DNA of 64,000 nucleotides, taken from Bacteroidetes bacterium 43-93 (GTDB lineage: Bacteria > Bacteroidota > Bacteroidia > Chitinophagales > Chitinophagaceae). Location of the stretch: positions 744,001 to 808,000 of the forward strand of contig MKUO01000001.1 of the NCBI GenBank assembly GCA_001897855.1, written 5' to 3'. The notes under the pieces are model-generated. The model ran no database searches. It was given only the letters and a program-made list of their open reading frames with translations, and had not been told where the DNA came from. The position numbers were made by a program, and so were the translations under genes. Positions 18,955 through 28,127 of this stretch are shown piece after piece (position 1 is the first letter of the stretch; each line of letters starts with the position of its first letter).

Positions 18955-20061
18955 TTAGTTGAGGTCTTCCCTGCCGAGTTTCTTCAGCATCATAGCATGT
19001 TCGCGTAATGCCATCCTAAACGTGGGTTGCACATTATAGGGCAGGTTATGCTCGGCCGCTGCTTCTTTTACAATTACAGACAGGCGCGGGTAGTGCATAT
19101 GGCAGATCTGTGGAAACAGGTGATGCTCTATCTGGTAATTAAGGCCGCCTATAAACCAGGAGAGAATACGATTACGCGGTGCAAAGTTGGCCGTATTTAA
19201 CAACTGGTGCACAGCCCAGCTGTTTTCCATACGGTTTTGTTCTGTCGGCTCCGGAAACTCACTGGTTTCCATCACGTGCGCCAGTTGAAAGATGCAGGCA
19301 AGCAGCAGACCCGCCAGCATCTGCATCACCACAAAACCTAATACTACATGGTACCATGCTACTCCTGAAAAAAGAAGTGGCAGCACCAGTACATACCCAA
19401 AATAAATCACCTTGTACAGGCTAAGCTCAGTAATAGCGCGGCGAAAACTTATCTTCTCCTTGCGTAGCAACCCTGTTTTGTTATATTTCACCAGCCCTTT
19501 GTAGTCTTTGGCGGTAACCCAGTAAATATTCATAATTCCGTATAGGAACCAGGCATACCAGTGCTGGTATTTATGAAAGCTGTATCTTTTTTTGTGGGGA
19601 GACATGCGTAACAATATACCTGCTTCAATGTCTTCGTCCAGTCCTTCTACATTAGTATAGGTATGGTGTAATATATTATGCTGCATGCGCCAGTTGCGGC
19701 TGTATCCGCCAAGGATATTCAATACCCCGCCGAGCATAGAATTTACAAACTTGTTATTGCTATAAGCTTCATGGTTGCTATCATGCATTACAGATGTGCC
19801 TATACCTGCTATACCAAAGCCCATCACCAGCCATAAGGAATAGAATATCCAGAGATGATGCTGAAAAACCCCCGTTACAATAAAAATATAAGGGATGAAG
19901 TACATAGACAGCATTGCAGCTGTCTTTATATACATACCTGTATTGCCTTGTTTAGATATACTTGTAGTCGAAAAGTACTCGTTTACTCTCGCTTTCACAT
20001 TGTCATAAAACCCGTCCGGAGATTTCGGAGCAAATTTTACAAGCTGCAGTGTTTTCGCCAA
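18955..20061 (-). CDS. Membrane fatty-acid desaturase (acyl-CoA/delta-6-like)
   Basis: Histidine boxes HDSNHE, HNILHH, QIEHH. Confidence 0.88.
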   Translation of the reverse strand: MAKTLQLVKFAPKSPDGFYDNVKARVNEYFSTTSISKQGNTGMYIKTAAMLSMYFIPYIFIVTGVFQHHLWIFYSLWLVMGFGIAGIGTSVMHDSNHEAYSNNKFVNSMLGGVLNILGGYSRNWRMQHNILHHTYTNVEGLDEDIEAGILLRMSPHKKRYSFHKYQHWYAWFLYGIMNIYWVTAKDYKGLVKYNKTGLLRKEKISFRRAITELSLYKVIYFGYVLVLPLLFSGVAWYHVVLGFVVMQMLAGLLLACIFQLAHVMETSEFPEPTEQNRMENSWAVHQLLNTANFAPRNRILSWFIGGLNYQIEHHLFPQICHMHYPRLSVIVKEAAAEHNLPYNVQPTFRMALREHAMMLKKLGREDLN

Positions 20062-20239
20062 TTGTCGTAATTTTTTATAAAGATATTCTATAACGCAATG
20101 ATTATAAACAATCTCATCAAAATTTAACTAACATATTGTAAATAATCGGTGGATTTCAAGCATAACGTTAAAATTCTGCAACGTTTCCGGTCATTTAACC
20201 TGTCTGTGTTATTTTTATCACCGATCAATCGACGGAGCT

Positions 20240-20791
20240 ATGTATCGTACGCTATTATTTTTTTTGTGTTTGTTTGCTAATACCGGTTATGCGCAGAACA
20301 TAGCCCCCGGCTGGTATGTACTCGACAAAGGGGCTAAAGTATCCATTATTCGCCCGGGCACAAACGACGTTACCCGTTACATGACTGCTACACGCAACAA
20401 ACCGCTTGATAAAGCTGGTGTTGACGCTATGGAAGAGTTGATTGATTTTTCGCAGGGCGATATTGTACTGGTGCACGACCAGGTAGGTGGTTATCTCATA
20501 GCAACTGATATAGAAGGCCGTAACTTGGGTATCAAAGGAAATATTACCCGCGCCGATAGGGGACCTGGTTCAGGGCCCGGTTATATGCTCGATAATTTTA
20601 CCACGCCAGACGGAAAGCTAATTAAGAAAAACAGCTTTGTATGGGTTAAGGAACGTAAACCCGGCGCACCAAATGTGACCGTACAATATGCCGACAAAAA
20701 AATGATCACCATCCCTGCCGATAAGGTGTACGATATCAATACAGCTGCCGCGCAAATGGCGGGGGATACTAAGCCCAAAACAGTACAATAA
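20240..20791 (+). CDS. Hypothetical secreted protein
   Basis: Signal peptide MYRTLLFFLCLFANTGYAQ. Confidence 0.55.
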   Translation: MYRTLLFFLCLFANTGYAQNIAPGWYVLDKGAKVSIIRPGTNDVTRYMTATRNKPLDKAGVDAMEELIDFSQGDIVLVHDQVGGYLIATDIEGRNLGIKGNITRADRGPGSGPGYMLDNFTTPDGKLIKKNSFVWVKERKPGAPNVTVQYADKKMITIPADKVYDINTAAAQMAGDTKPKTVQ

Positions 20792-20883
20792 ACTAGCTTA
20801 TATATTTGATGAATATTTAACAATCTGACTATCACAAGCTGGTGTTTTGCTTATTACTTTTATATTACAAAATCAAAATTTGT

Positions 20884-21168
20884 ATGAAAAAACTACTAAG
20901 CTTGATGCTGGCATTGTTGATTACAACCGGCATCACATTCGCTCAAAACACAGACAAGAACGCAAAGCCAGCTAAGCCTGCCACAGAAATGAAAGGCAAA
21001 ATGAAAAAAGATGGCACGCCCGACATGCGTTACAAAGAAAACAAAGACGCAACTAAAAAAGAGGCAGTCGATAAAGGCACCAAAATGAAAAAGGATGGTA
21101 CGCCCGATATGCGCTACAAAGAGAATAAAGAAGTAAAAAAAGAAATGAAGAAAGAAACTAAAAAGTAA
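20884..21168 (+). CDS. Small secreted Lys-rich protein with duplicated KMKKDGTPDMRYKENK motif
   Basis: Start at 20884: MKKLLSLMLALLITTGITFAQ; motif occurs twice. Confidence 0.6.
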   Translation: MKKLLSLMLALLITTGITFAQNTDKNAKPAKPATEMKGKMKKDGTPDMRYKENKDATKKEAVDKGTKMKKDGTPDMRYKENKEVKKEMKKETKK

Positions 21169-21197
21169 TCTTTCGCTTTTACCCTTTTTAATATGTT

Positions 21198-21222
21198 AAA
21201 TGCCCCGCACGGGGCATTTTTC
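21198..21222 (+). terminator. Rho-independent terminator
   Basis: aaatgccccgcacggggcattttt. Confidence 0.8.
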
Positions 21223-21268
21223 GTATATAGTTATTTCGTAAATTACAGTACATCAAACCTCATGAGTT

Positions 21269-21448
21269 ATGGCACTAATATTATTATCCGGTGGGTCCAC
21301 GCCCAATAACGACGGTTTCATGCTTTGGATTGGGCTAATACTGTTTTTGGGCCTGGTTGTGGGAGGTAGTTATCTCTGCAGGTGGGTGTACAATAAGCTA
21401 ATCCATACCCGGTGGCATAAGAACGATATTACGGATATTGTCGATTAA
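21269..21448 (+). CDS. Small single-pass membrane protein, 59 aa
   Basis: MALILLSGGSTPNNDGFMLWIGLILFLGLVVGGSYLCRWVYNKLIHTRWHKNDITDIVD*; one codon short of the ORF track. Confidence 0.4.
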   Translation: MALILLSGGSTPNNDGFMLWIGLILFLGLVVGGSYLCRWVYNKLIHTRWHKNDITDIVD

Positions 21449-21527
21449 ATATTCTTTCTGTTTTCTTTAACATCAATTGGCAAAGTTTGGTAAGAAAATT
21501 GGAATACTTAGGTAAACAAGTGAAAGT

Positions 21528-21956
21528 ATGAACAGAAAATGGGTAATGAGTCTTGCAGCGGTAGCCATCATTATAATGGGGGCGCTCTCTGCAAGCGCGC
21601 AGCGCGGCGGGTTCTATGTCAATGGTCCGGGCGGCAGTGTTTCAGTAAATGTTGGTGGAGGTGGCGGCTGCTACGGCGGACATTATGCCCGCGGATACCA
21701 AAGGGGTTACTATGCCCGTCCGCATTGCAATAGCGGTTATTATGGGTATAACTATGCTCCGCCTCCGCCACCTGTGTATTATGCTCCGCCGGCGCCGGTT
21801 TGTCCTCCGCCACGCGCATATTACAGAGGCTGGCACCGTCCGGCCAGGGTTTTTGCTTATGGCGGCGGCTACAGGCACGAGGGCGGCTACGGTCGCGGTG
21901 GTTACGGGCACGGTGGTGGCTGGGGATACGGCCATGGTGGCGGGCACCGCAGGTAA
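21528..21956 (+). CDS. Secreted Gly/Tyr/His-rich low-complexity protein
   Basis: Signal peptide MNRKWVMSLAAVAIIIMGALSASAQ, then GGYGRGGYGHGGGWGYGHGGGHRR. Confidence 0.55.
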   Translation: MNRKWVMSLAAVAIIIMGALSASAQRGGFYVNGPGGSVSVNVGGGGGCYGGHYARGYQRGYYARPHCNSGYYGYNYAPPPPPVYYAPPAPVCPPPRAYYRGWHRPARVFAYGGGYRHEGGYGRGGYGHGGGWGYGHGGGHRR

Positions 21957-21983
21957 AGAGATAGGATTTTTAGATGTTTTACG

Positions 21984-22012
21984 ATCGGGATACTCCAGGT
22001 ATCCCGATTTTT
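21984..22012 (+). terminator. Rho-independent terminator
   Basis: atcgggatactccaggtatcccgatttttt. Confidence 0.75.
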
Positions 22013-22079
22013 TATGCCTGCCGGTTTGCACGGGGATAATAGTTTACTATTTTTAAGGTACAAAGTGAATTATCCTGAA

Positions 22080-23879
22080 ATGAAAAAGAACCTCCTGTAC
22101 ATATTGGCGGTAGTATTTGTATTTGCTTCCTGCGCTAAGCCCTCTTATCAATATCCTGCCGTCTTTGGCGAAAGGATGGACAAATGGATGAGATACGAAA
22201 GGGTGGTAAGGATATTTATGGATAAGGAAGGACTCTATTATCCTGAGTATTTCATTAGCGATAAAGAGTTAAGACAAAAAAAGGGTTCTCTCCGCGAATG
22301 GTATAAGGCACATCCCAAAGCCATGTCTGCCATACGGGTGAAGTATGGAATTAATGATAGCACCGGCTCTATAGATGATAATATTGAACGCATTGACGAT
22401 GCGGTTGCGCGTTCTTATATCAGGGCCATCAACACTATGGCGCACGATAATATCACTGCTGATATTCTTATCCACGGCTTCCGTAAAAAAGCTTACGGCA
22501 CTCGCTTTGATTTCAATAAAACTTCCCGCCGCGATTTTGGCGATCTCGAAGATGCTCTGCTGGCAGGTACTAAAAAAGATGTGTTGTTTATTGAAGTGTA
22601 CTGGGATGCTAATGATATCAGCGGTTATAAAGGAGCTAAGAAGATCAATGGTATTTTCTACCACAACACCATCCCCAGCGCTATGAACGTGGGCCTCAAA
22701 CTGCGCAAGGTAGTGCCAATGATAGATAAGAAACTGCAGATCAATATCGTTTCGCAGGATATCGGCGCAAGGGTAGCTTCAGAATTATTGTTCAATGCAT
22801 CCGGTGGTTTCATGCAGGGAGAAGCTGTTTACAACACACCTGCTCAAAAAGAAGTGAATGTTTATATGATCGCTCCGGCTATCAGTTCTTCCTTGTTCGA
22901 GAATTATAACAACCGCAATCCGTTTGCTCCTGTTACCGGCGATAATTATAAACTAAACATCATTTATAACGAGAACGACCTCGTAGATAATAAGAAGGTA
23001 AAAGCAGGCCCTTTCAAATCGGGCAATTTATCTCCGGCTGATAGCGGTGCTACCACCCTGGGTTGCAATTATGAAGGCGACATCGACAAGTTGAAGGGTA
23101 TCATCAAGCAGCCTGACCTTAAAACATATGACCTTTCAAAGAAGGGCCATAAAAAGCAAAAATGTTCCGCTATCAAGAAATGTTACATAGACAATACTGC
23201 AAGTTTTGCGCAGGTCACTTCTGATATCGGCGATTGGGCTACCTATGTGCCACCTGCGCCGCCACCTCCGAAAGATAAAAGAAGAGGCCTGGGTAGCAAA
23301 CGTACTGCTCCTGAAAGAACAGTGCTGACTAAAGAAGAGAAGGAAAAACTAAAGGCGGATAAAAAGGCTAAGGAAAAACTGGCAGCGAAAAAGAAGGCAG
23401 AAGCAGAAAAAGAAAGAATGGAAGAAAGGCGCCAGGCCGAAAAAGAACGCATGGAAACCCAACGCCAGAAAAATGAAGATAAGCGCCTGGCTGAGCAGGC
23501 AAAAAGAGATGCAGCACGCCAGAAAGAAGCAGACCGCAAAGCTGCTGAAAAGCAAAAAGCACTCGCTGCTAAAGAAAAAGATGAAGAGCGTCGCATGAAG
23601 GAAAAGGAAAGAGCAGCAGAGGCCAAACAACGTGCACAGGAGCGTAAAGACCGTGAGAAACAGCGTGCAGAAGAAGCCAAACAAAAGGAAAAAGAACGCA
23701 AAGAGCGCGAAAAGCAAAGAGCTGCCGAGGCCAAACAACGTGCGGAAGAACGCAAGCAGCAGGCTAGGGAAAAGGCCGAAGCTGCACGAGAAGCTGCTAA
23801 AGAAAAAGAAAGAGCCAGGAAGGAGCAGGAAAGGATGAAAGCAGAGCAGGAAAAAGAGCGCAGGCAAAGTAAAAAATAA
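22080..23879 (+). CDS. Lipoprotein, DUF900-like alpha/beta hydrolase with ~170-aa charged helical tail
   Basis: Start at 22080: MKKNLLYILAVVFVFASCAK; DILIHGFRKKAYG... hydrolase-like core; C-terminal Lys/Glu/Arg/Ala repeats. Confidence 0.6.
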   Translation: MKKNLLYILAVVFVFASCAKPSYQYPAVFGERMDKWMRYERVVRIFMDKEGLYYPEYFISDKELRQKKGSLREWYKAHPKAMSAIRVKYGINDSTGSIDDNIERIDDAVARSYIRAINTMAHDNITADILIHGFRKKAYGTRFDFNKTSRRDFGDLEDALLAGTKKDVLFIEVYWDANDISGYKGAKKINGIFYHNTIPSAMNVGLKLRKVVPMIDKKLQINIVSQDIGARVASELLFNASGGFMQGEAVYNTPAQKEVNVYMIAPAISSSLFENYNNRNPFAPVTGDNYKLNIIYNENDLVDNKKVKAGPFKSGNLSPADSGATTLGCNYEGDIDKLKGIIKQPDLKTYDLSKKGHKKQKCSAIKKCYIDNTASFAQVTSDIGDWATYVPPAPPPPKDKRRGLGSKRTAPERTVLTKEEKEKLKADKKAKEKLAAKKKAEAEKERMEERRQAEKERMETQRQKNEDKRLAEQAKRDAARQKEADRKAAEKQKALAAKEKDEERRMKEKERAAEAKQRAQERKDREKQRAEEAKQKEKERKEREKQRAAEAKQRAEERKQQAREKAEAAREAAKEKERARKEQERMKAEQEKERRQSKK

Positions 23880-23903
23880 CACTACAATTGAGATAATAAA
23901 TAG

Positions 23904-23935
23904 GTCCCGTGGCTAATGCCGCGGGATCTTTTTAT
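23904..23935 (+). terminator. Rho-independent terminator
   Basis: gtcccgtggctaatgccgcgggatcttttta. Confidence 0.7.
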
Positions 23936-23991
23936 TAATATTTAAATGTATTGGCATGTATTTTTTAGCCCATGTTCTAAAACGTTTAGTT

Positions 23992-24495
23992 ATGAGATCT
24001 ATAAAATGGGGTATTGCTGCCATACTTGCTGTAACTACCACGGTAGCCTGCAACAACAATAACGAAACATCGGGCACCGTCACTACTGACACAACATCAT
24101 CTATGACCACTACGGAGCCGGCTACAGGTACGATGGATACAGGCACTACCGATATGCAAAATACCAGCGGTATGAGCACCTCCAACGAAAACGATATGAG
24201 CGCAACCGGTACAGGTAATACAGGTACCAGTAATAATAACACTGCAGGCGGTGCTTCTGAGCGGTCCAACACGAATAGTTCAGCATCGAATAGTGTTAAT
24301 CGCAGCGCAGGTACTGTAAGCCGTAATGCTCACGTACCACCTAAAGACACTGGTGTACTGGCTAAGACAGGGCACTACAATGCAGATGTAAAAACACCGG
24401 CTCCTAAGAACCTCGATGATAAATACCTGAAAAAGCATAAGCCCGATCATACTTATGGCGATACTTCCGTAGGTTCCGCGCCATATAGGTATTAA
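23992..24495 (+). CDS. Thr/Ser/Asn-rich lipoprotein-like hypothetical
   Basis: Start at 23992: MRSIKWGIAAILAVTTTVACNNN. Confidence 0.5.
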   Translation: MRSIKWGIAAILAVTTTVACNNNNETSGTVTTDTTSSMTTTEPATGTMDTGTTDMQNTSGMSTSNENDMSATGTGNTGTSNNNTAGGASERSNTNSSASNSVNRSAGTVSRNAHVPPKDTGVLAKTGHYNADVKTPAPKNLDDKYLKKHKPDHTYGDTSVGSAPYRY

Positions 24496-24575
24496 CACTT
24501 ATTTATGATTTTTATTTGGGTAGCTTGTAGCGTTAATAAATACTATAACGTATTTTTACGTTACAAACTACCTAT

Positions 24576-25319
24576 ATGAATAGATTTACTTTTCTTTTCG
24601 TCTTATTGACCTTCATCTGCGTTGCCGGCAAAGCCCAGGAACGCTATGCCGACATCAAAGTCTCCCTGGTTGCACCGGTAACGGGAGATGTGATCTATCC
24701 CGATAACCAGTTTGATATCACGACACGTATTCACAACTTAGGTGTAGATACGTTGCGCGATACCGACTCCGGTATGTATATGTTATACTTCGATGGTTTC
24801 CCGATCTCTTTTGGTAATGCTTCCGGCGGCTATGATTCTTTCCTTGTTCTTTCCGGGCAAACAATTCTTCCGGGCGATTCTGCAGAATTCAGTATTCAGT
24901 TTACCATAGATACCAGCTGGAAAGGCGGATCTACCGATATCTGTGTTGCGCTGATGCCGTACAATATTAGCGGCAACCTTTACGACACAATCCTCAATAA
25001 CAATAAGGACTGCGCTTCCGTAACAATAGATAACCCAACCGGTGTGAAAACCATCGCATCATCAGGCAGCAGTGCAAGCATCTATCCAAACCCTGCAAAA
25101 AATGAGGCTTATATTAAGCTTAGCCTTGCCTCTGCAAATGAGGTTTCTTACCGCATCACAGATGTTACCGGGCGCATTCTGTTACAGGATTATAAAGGCA
25201 GACTGAAGAGGGGCGAGCACAATCTTAGTGTAGATATAAGCAGGCTATCCCCCGGTACTTATTGGTACCAGGTAAACATAGGCACTGAAACACAAAATGG
25301 AAAACTGGTGGTGCAATAA
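24576..25319 (+). CDS. Secreted protein with T9SS type A sorting domain
   Basis: Signal peptide; C-term SIYPNPAKNEAYIKLSLASANEVSYRITDVTGRILLQ...LSPGTYWYQV...GKLVVQ. Confidence 0.85.
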   Translation: MNRFTFLFVLLTFICVAGKAQERYADIKVSLVAPVTGDVIYPDNQFDITTRIHNLGVDTLRDTDSGMYMLYFDGFPISFGNASGGYDSFLVLSGQTILPGDSAEFSIQFTIDTSWKGGSTDICVALMPYNISGNLYDTILNNNKDCASVTIDNPTGVKTIASSGSSASIYPNPAKNEAYIKLSLASANEVSYRITDVTGRILLQDYKGRLKRGEHNLSVDISRLSPGTYWYQVNIGTETQNGKLVVQ

Positions 25320-25352
25320 CCATCAGGTATTCTATTGCAACGTTTTGGTAAA

Positions 25353-25376
25353 GGGTGTGCTTCTTCAGGCACACCC
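25353..25376 (+). terminator. Terminator-like hairpin
   Basis: gggtgtgcttcttcaggcacaccc. Confidence 0.5.
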
Positions 25377-25392
25377 TCTGTGTTTTTAGCCT

Positions 25393-25659
25393 ATGGCACA
25401 GTTTTTATTTCAGACTAATAAAATTGCCATTATCATGACATATCCAATCACATACAAGATCGAGGACGGACGTATCGAGGTGACAGCAAACAGGGAAGGC
25501 TCCCGCTACAATTTCGATGTTCTTTTTTCGGATGGCTCCAGCTCCAGCTTTGGCTATATAGAAGAGGAGCCTAATAAGATTCAGCTAAACAATCCTGTAA
25601 CAGATCGATACCAATACCACGCAATGTTAACCCTATGGCAATTGCAGATCGCTCACTAG
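25393..25659 (+). CDS. Hypothetical protein
   Basis: 88 aa; true start may be ATG at 25435 (MTYPITYKIEDGRIEV). Confidence 0.5.
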   Translation: MAQFLFQTNKIAIIMTYPITYKIEDGRIEVTANREGSRYNFDVLFSDGSSSSFGYIEEEPNKIQLNNPVTDRYQYHAMLTLWQLQIAH

Positions 25660-26417
25660 ACTTGTATTTTGGTTTTAAGCGTTGTTAATTGCTTCTCTAT
25701 TTTTTCCATCAATGCTTTCTTCTCGCTATCCCATTGAAATGAAGCAGCCGCAAATATTTTCTTCTCATCGGCAGAGGCACTGTTTATAAACTGATCGCTA
25801 AGCGTCATCAGTACCTTCATATCAATAAAGCTGCCCAAATCATCTATAAGTTTATCCTGGTCTTTTTCTTTTGATAGCTGTTGCGTATAATGCAGGTCTT
25901 TAAGATGTTTTCTTATCTCGTGCAACTGCTCTTCATCGGGGGGTAACTGTAATATCTTATCAATTCGTTTCCACTGCTTTTGCACCCACTGTTTTATCTC
26001 CCGATGCCTGAGGTCAGAGGCGATGTTTGCCGACGCTGTTTTGGCAATGCGTTGAAAGGAAACATTTTTATAACACTGCTTATATTCATCTTTGGCTTCT
26101 TTCAATTCGGCGTTAACTGCATCCAGGTAATGTGTGGGCGTAGAGTCCAGGTCTTTAAAGTAGCGCTTTACAGATTTAATATGCAGTTGCAGGTCCCTGA
26201 TCTTGCCGGCTGCGGTGTAGAGGTCTTTGATCGTTGGCGGCAATAGTTTTTTTACTTTTTTGCCATTGCTCAGCCTTATAAAGGCACGTGCCTTTTTATA
26301 GTTTACCCTTAGCTGATGTATATCTTCTTCGCCGAAATGCCGTGATACTTTTTCGGCATAGAGCCTCATGGCTTTCAGCCTTTTTTGTATCTCGTTATCG
26401 GGATGAAGTTTTTTCAT
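25656..26417 (-). CDS. CHAD domain protein
   Basis: HQLRVNYKKARAFIRL...LHEIRKHLKDLHYTQ; conserved His/Arg/Lys helices. Confidence 0.8.
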   Translation of the reverse strand: MKKLHPDNEIQKRLKAMRLYAEKVSRHFGEEDIHQLRVNYKKARAFIRLSNGKKVKKLLPPTIKDLYTAAGKIRDLQLHIKSVKRYFKDLDSTPTHYLDAVNAELKEAKDEYKQCYKNVSFQRIAKTASANIASDLRHREIKQWVQKQWKRIDKILQLPPDEEQLHEIRKHLKDLHYTQQLSKEKDQDKLIDDLGSFIDMKVLMTLSDQFINSASADEKKIFAAASFQWDSEKKALMEKIEKQLTTLKTKIQV

Positions 26418-26583
26418 ACTATTAAAATTACAGTATTACCATGTCGCATTATACCTATGTAGTCAGTTAGATTACTGATACCTGTTAGCAAAAAACATGA
26501 GTGCGGTCATAATAGCAATGATGGCGGTCATTATTCATGTGTAGGAACAAATATAATTTTATGCCCGTACTTATTACCGGGCA

Positions 26584-27363
26584 ATGAAACCTAACAAACC
26601 AGCCAAACAGTTACAAGCTTTTTTTGATGAGGCAGGGCGGATAGCACGTTTTACTGCCTGGTATTTCAGGCAGGCCATACGGCCCCGCTACGAGTTTAGG
26701 GAGCTCATTCGCCAGTGCTTCATCATTGGTTACCAGTCACTTGGGCTCGTGGTACTCACAGGGTTCATCATGGGGTTGGTGCTTACCATGCAATTACGGC
26801 CTACATTAGTCGATTATGGGGTAGAATCGCAGATACCCGCCATGGTGGCAATTGCCGTTGTACGTGAGGTTGGGCCCGTAATAACTGCACTGATCTTTGC
26901 AGGTAAGATCGGTTCGAGTATTGGTGCAGAGCTGGGTTCTATGCGGGTTACGGAGCAGATAGATGCAATGGAAGTATCCGGCACCAATCCTTATAAATAT
27001 TTAGTGGTTACACGCGTTACCGCAGCAACATTGATGCTGCCGATATTGGTGTTACTGTCTGATACGATCTCTTTGTACGGTGCATACCTGGGTGTAAATA
27101 TTAAAACCGTTACCAGCGCCAATCTTTTTATATGGCAGGTGTTTGATGTGCTGGACTTCACCGATCTGATGCCTGCCTTTATCAAGACCTTCTTCTTTGG
27201 CTTTGCTGTAGGCATGATAGGCTGCTACAAAGGTTATAATTCTACACGTGGTACAGAAGGGGTAGGGCGCTCTGCTAACTCTGCTGTGGTGCTGTCGTCT
27301 GTAATGATTTTTATTATAGACCTGCTTGTGGTGCAGGTTACGGATATAATGGGCTTTAACTGA
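26584..27363 (+). CDS. MlaE family ABC transporter permease
   Basis: VGPVITALIFAGKIGSSIGAELGSMRVTEQIDAMEVSGTNP. Confidence 0.9.
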   Translation: MKPNKPAKQLQAFFDEAGRIARFTAWYFRQAIRPRYEFRELIRQCFIIGYQSLGLVVLTGFIMGLVLTMQLRPTLVDYGVESQIPAMVAIAVVREVGPVITALIFAGKIGSSIGAELGSMRVTEQIDAMEVSGTNPYKYLVVTRVTAATLMLPILVLLSDTISLYGAYLGVNIKTVTSANLFIWQVFDVLDFTDLMPAFIKTFFFGFAVGMIGCYKGYNSTRGTEGVGRSANSAVVLSSVMIFIIDLLVVQVTDIMGFN

Positions 27364-28121
27364 TGGACACGAGAGAAAACATAGCAAATACAACTGATGC
27401 TGTTATCTCTATCAGGGGGGTATACAAGGCTTTTGGCAGTAACAAAGTCCTCGATGATTTCAATATGAATTTGCAAAGAGGGCAAAGCAAAGTAGTATTA
27501 GGCCGATCCGGTTCCGGTAAATCAGTGTTGATAAAATGCATCATAGGGTTGCTTACTCCGGAGGCTGGTACTATCAACGTGTTTGGTCAAAATGTGCTGA
27601 ATATGAGCCAGGAGCAACTGGATGTGATACGGGTAAAGATCGGTTTCTTGTTTCAAAGCAATGCCTTGTACGATTCTATGACCGTTCGCGAAAATCTGGA
27701 GTTTCCTATGCGCAGGCATTCCATTAAGCTATCTGAAAAGGAAGCAAACGAGCGGGTTGTTGAAGCGCTGAAAAATGTGGGCCTCGAGCATACCATTGAT
27801 ATGATGCCGTCTGAATTATCAGGTGGCATGAAAAAGAGGATCGCCCTCGCGCGTACTTTGATACTGAAACCGGATATTATACTCTATGATGAGCCAACAA
27901 CAGGCCTGGACCCGATTACAGGCAGGGAAATAACAACGCTCATCAAAGAGATACAGCATAAATATCAGACCTCATCCATCATTATCTCTCACGATATGAA
28001 GTGTGTAAAAAATACTGCTGATAGTATTGCATTGCTGTTGAATGGTAAATGCTACACCGAAGGGACTTATAGTGAATTGGCAATCTCGGACGATCCTAAT
28101 GTTAAACAGTTTTTTGAATGA
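27363..28121 (+). CDS. MlaF-like ABC transporter ATP-binding protein
   Basis: GRSGSGKSVLIKCI, LSGGMKKRIALAR, ILYDEPTTGLDP. Confidence 0.9.
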   Translation: MDTRENIANTTDAVISIRGVYKAFGSNKVLDDFNMNLQRGQSKVVLGRSGSGKSVLIKCIIGLLTPEAGTINVFGQNVLNMSQEQLDVIRVKIGFLFQSNALYDSMTVRENLEFPMRRHSIKLSEKEANERVVEALKNVGLEHTIDMMPSELSGGMKKRIALARTLILKPDIILYDEPTTGLDPITGREITTLIKEIQHKYQTSSIIISHDMKCVKNTADSIALLLNGKCYTEGTYSELAISDDPNVKQFFE

Positions 28122-28127
28122 TAATCT

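Noticed and set aside
23243-23882. Long antisense ORFs (170 and 177 aa) opposite the charged-helix gene
   Set aside because: Ser/Phe/Leu-rich products are mirror artefacts of GAA/AAA/GCA-rich coding sequence; the sense strand has a lipobox and coherent domain.
26490-26545. GCGGTCATwAT direct repeat upstream of the MlaE-like gene
   Set aside because: Only two short copies; insufficient to claim an operator.
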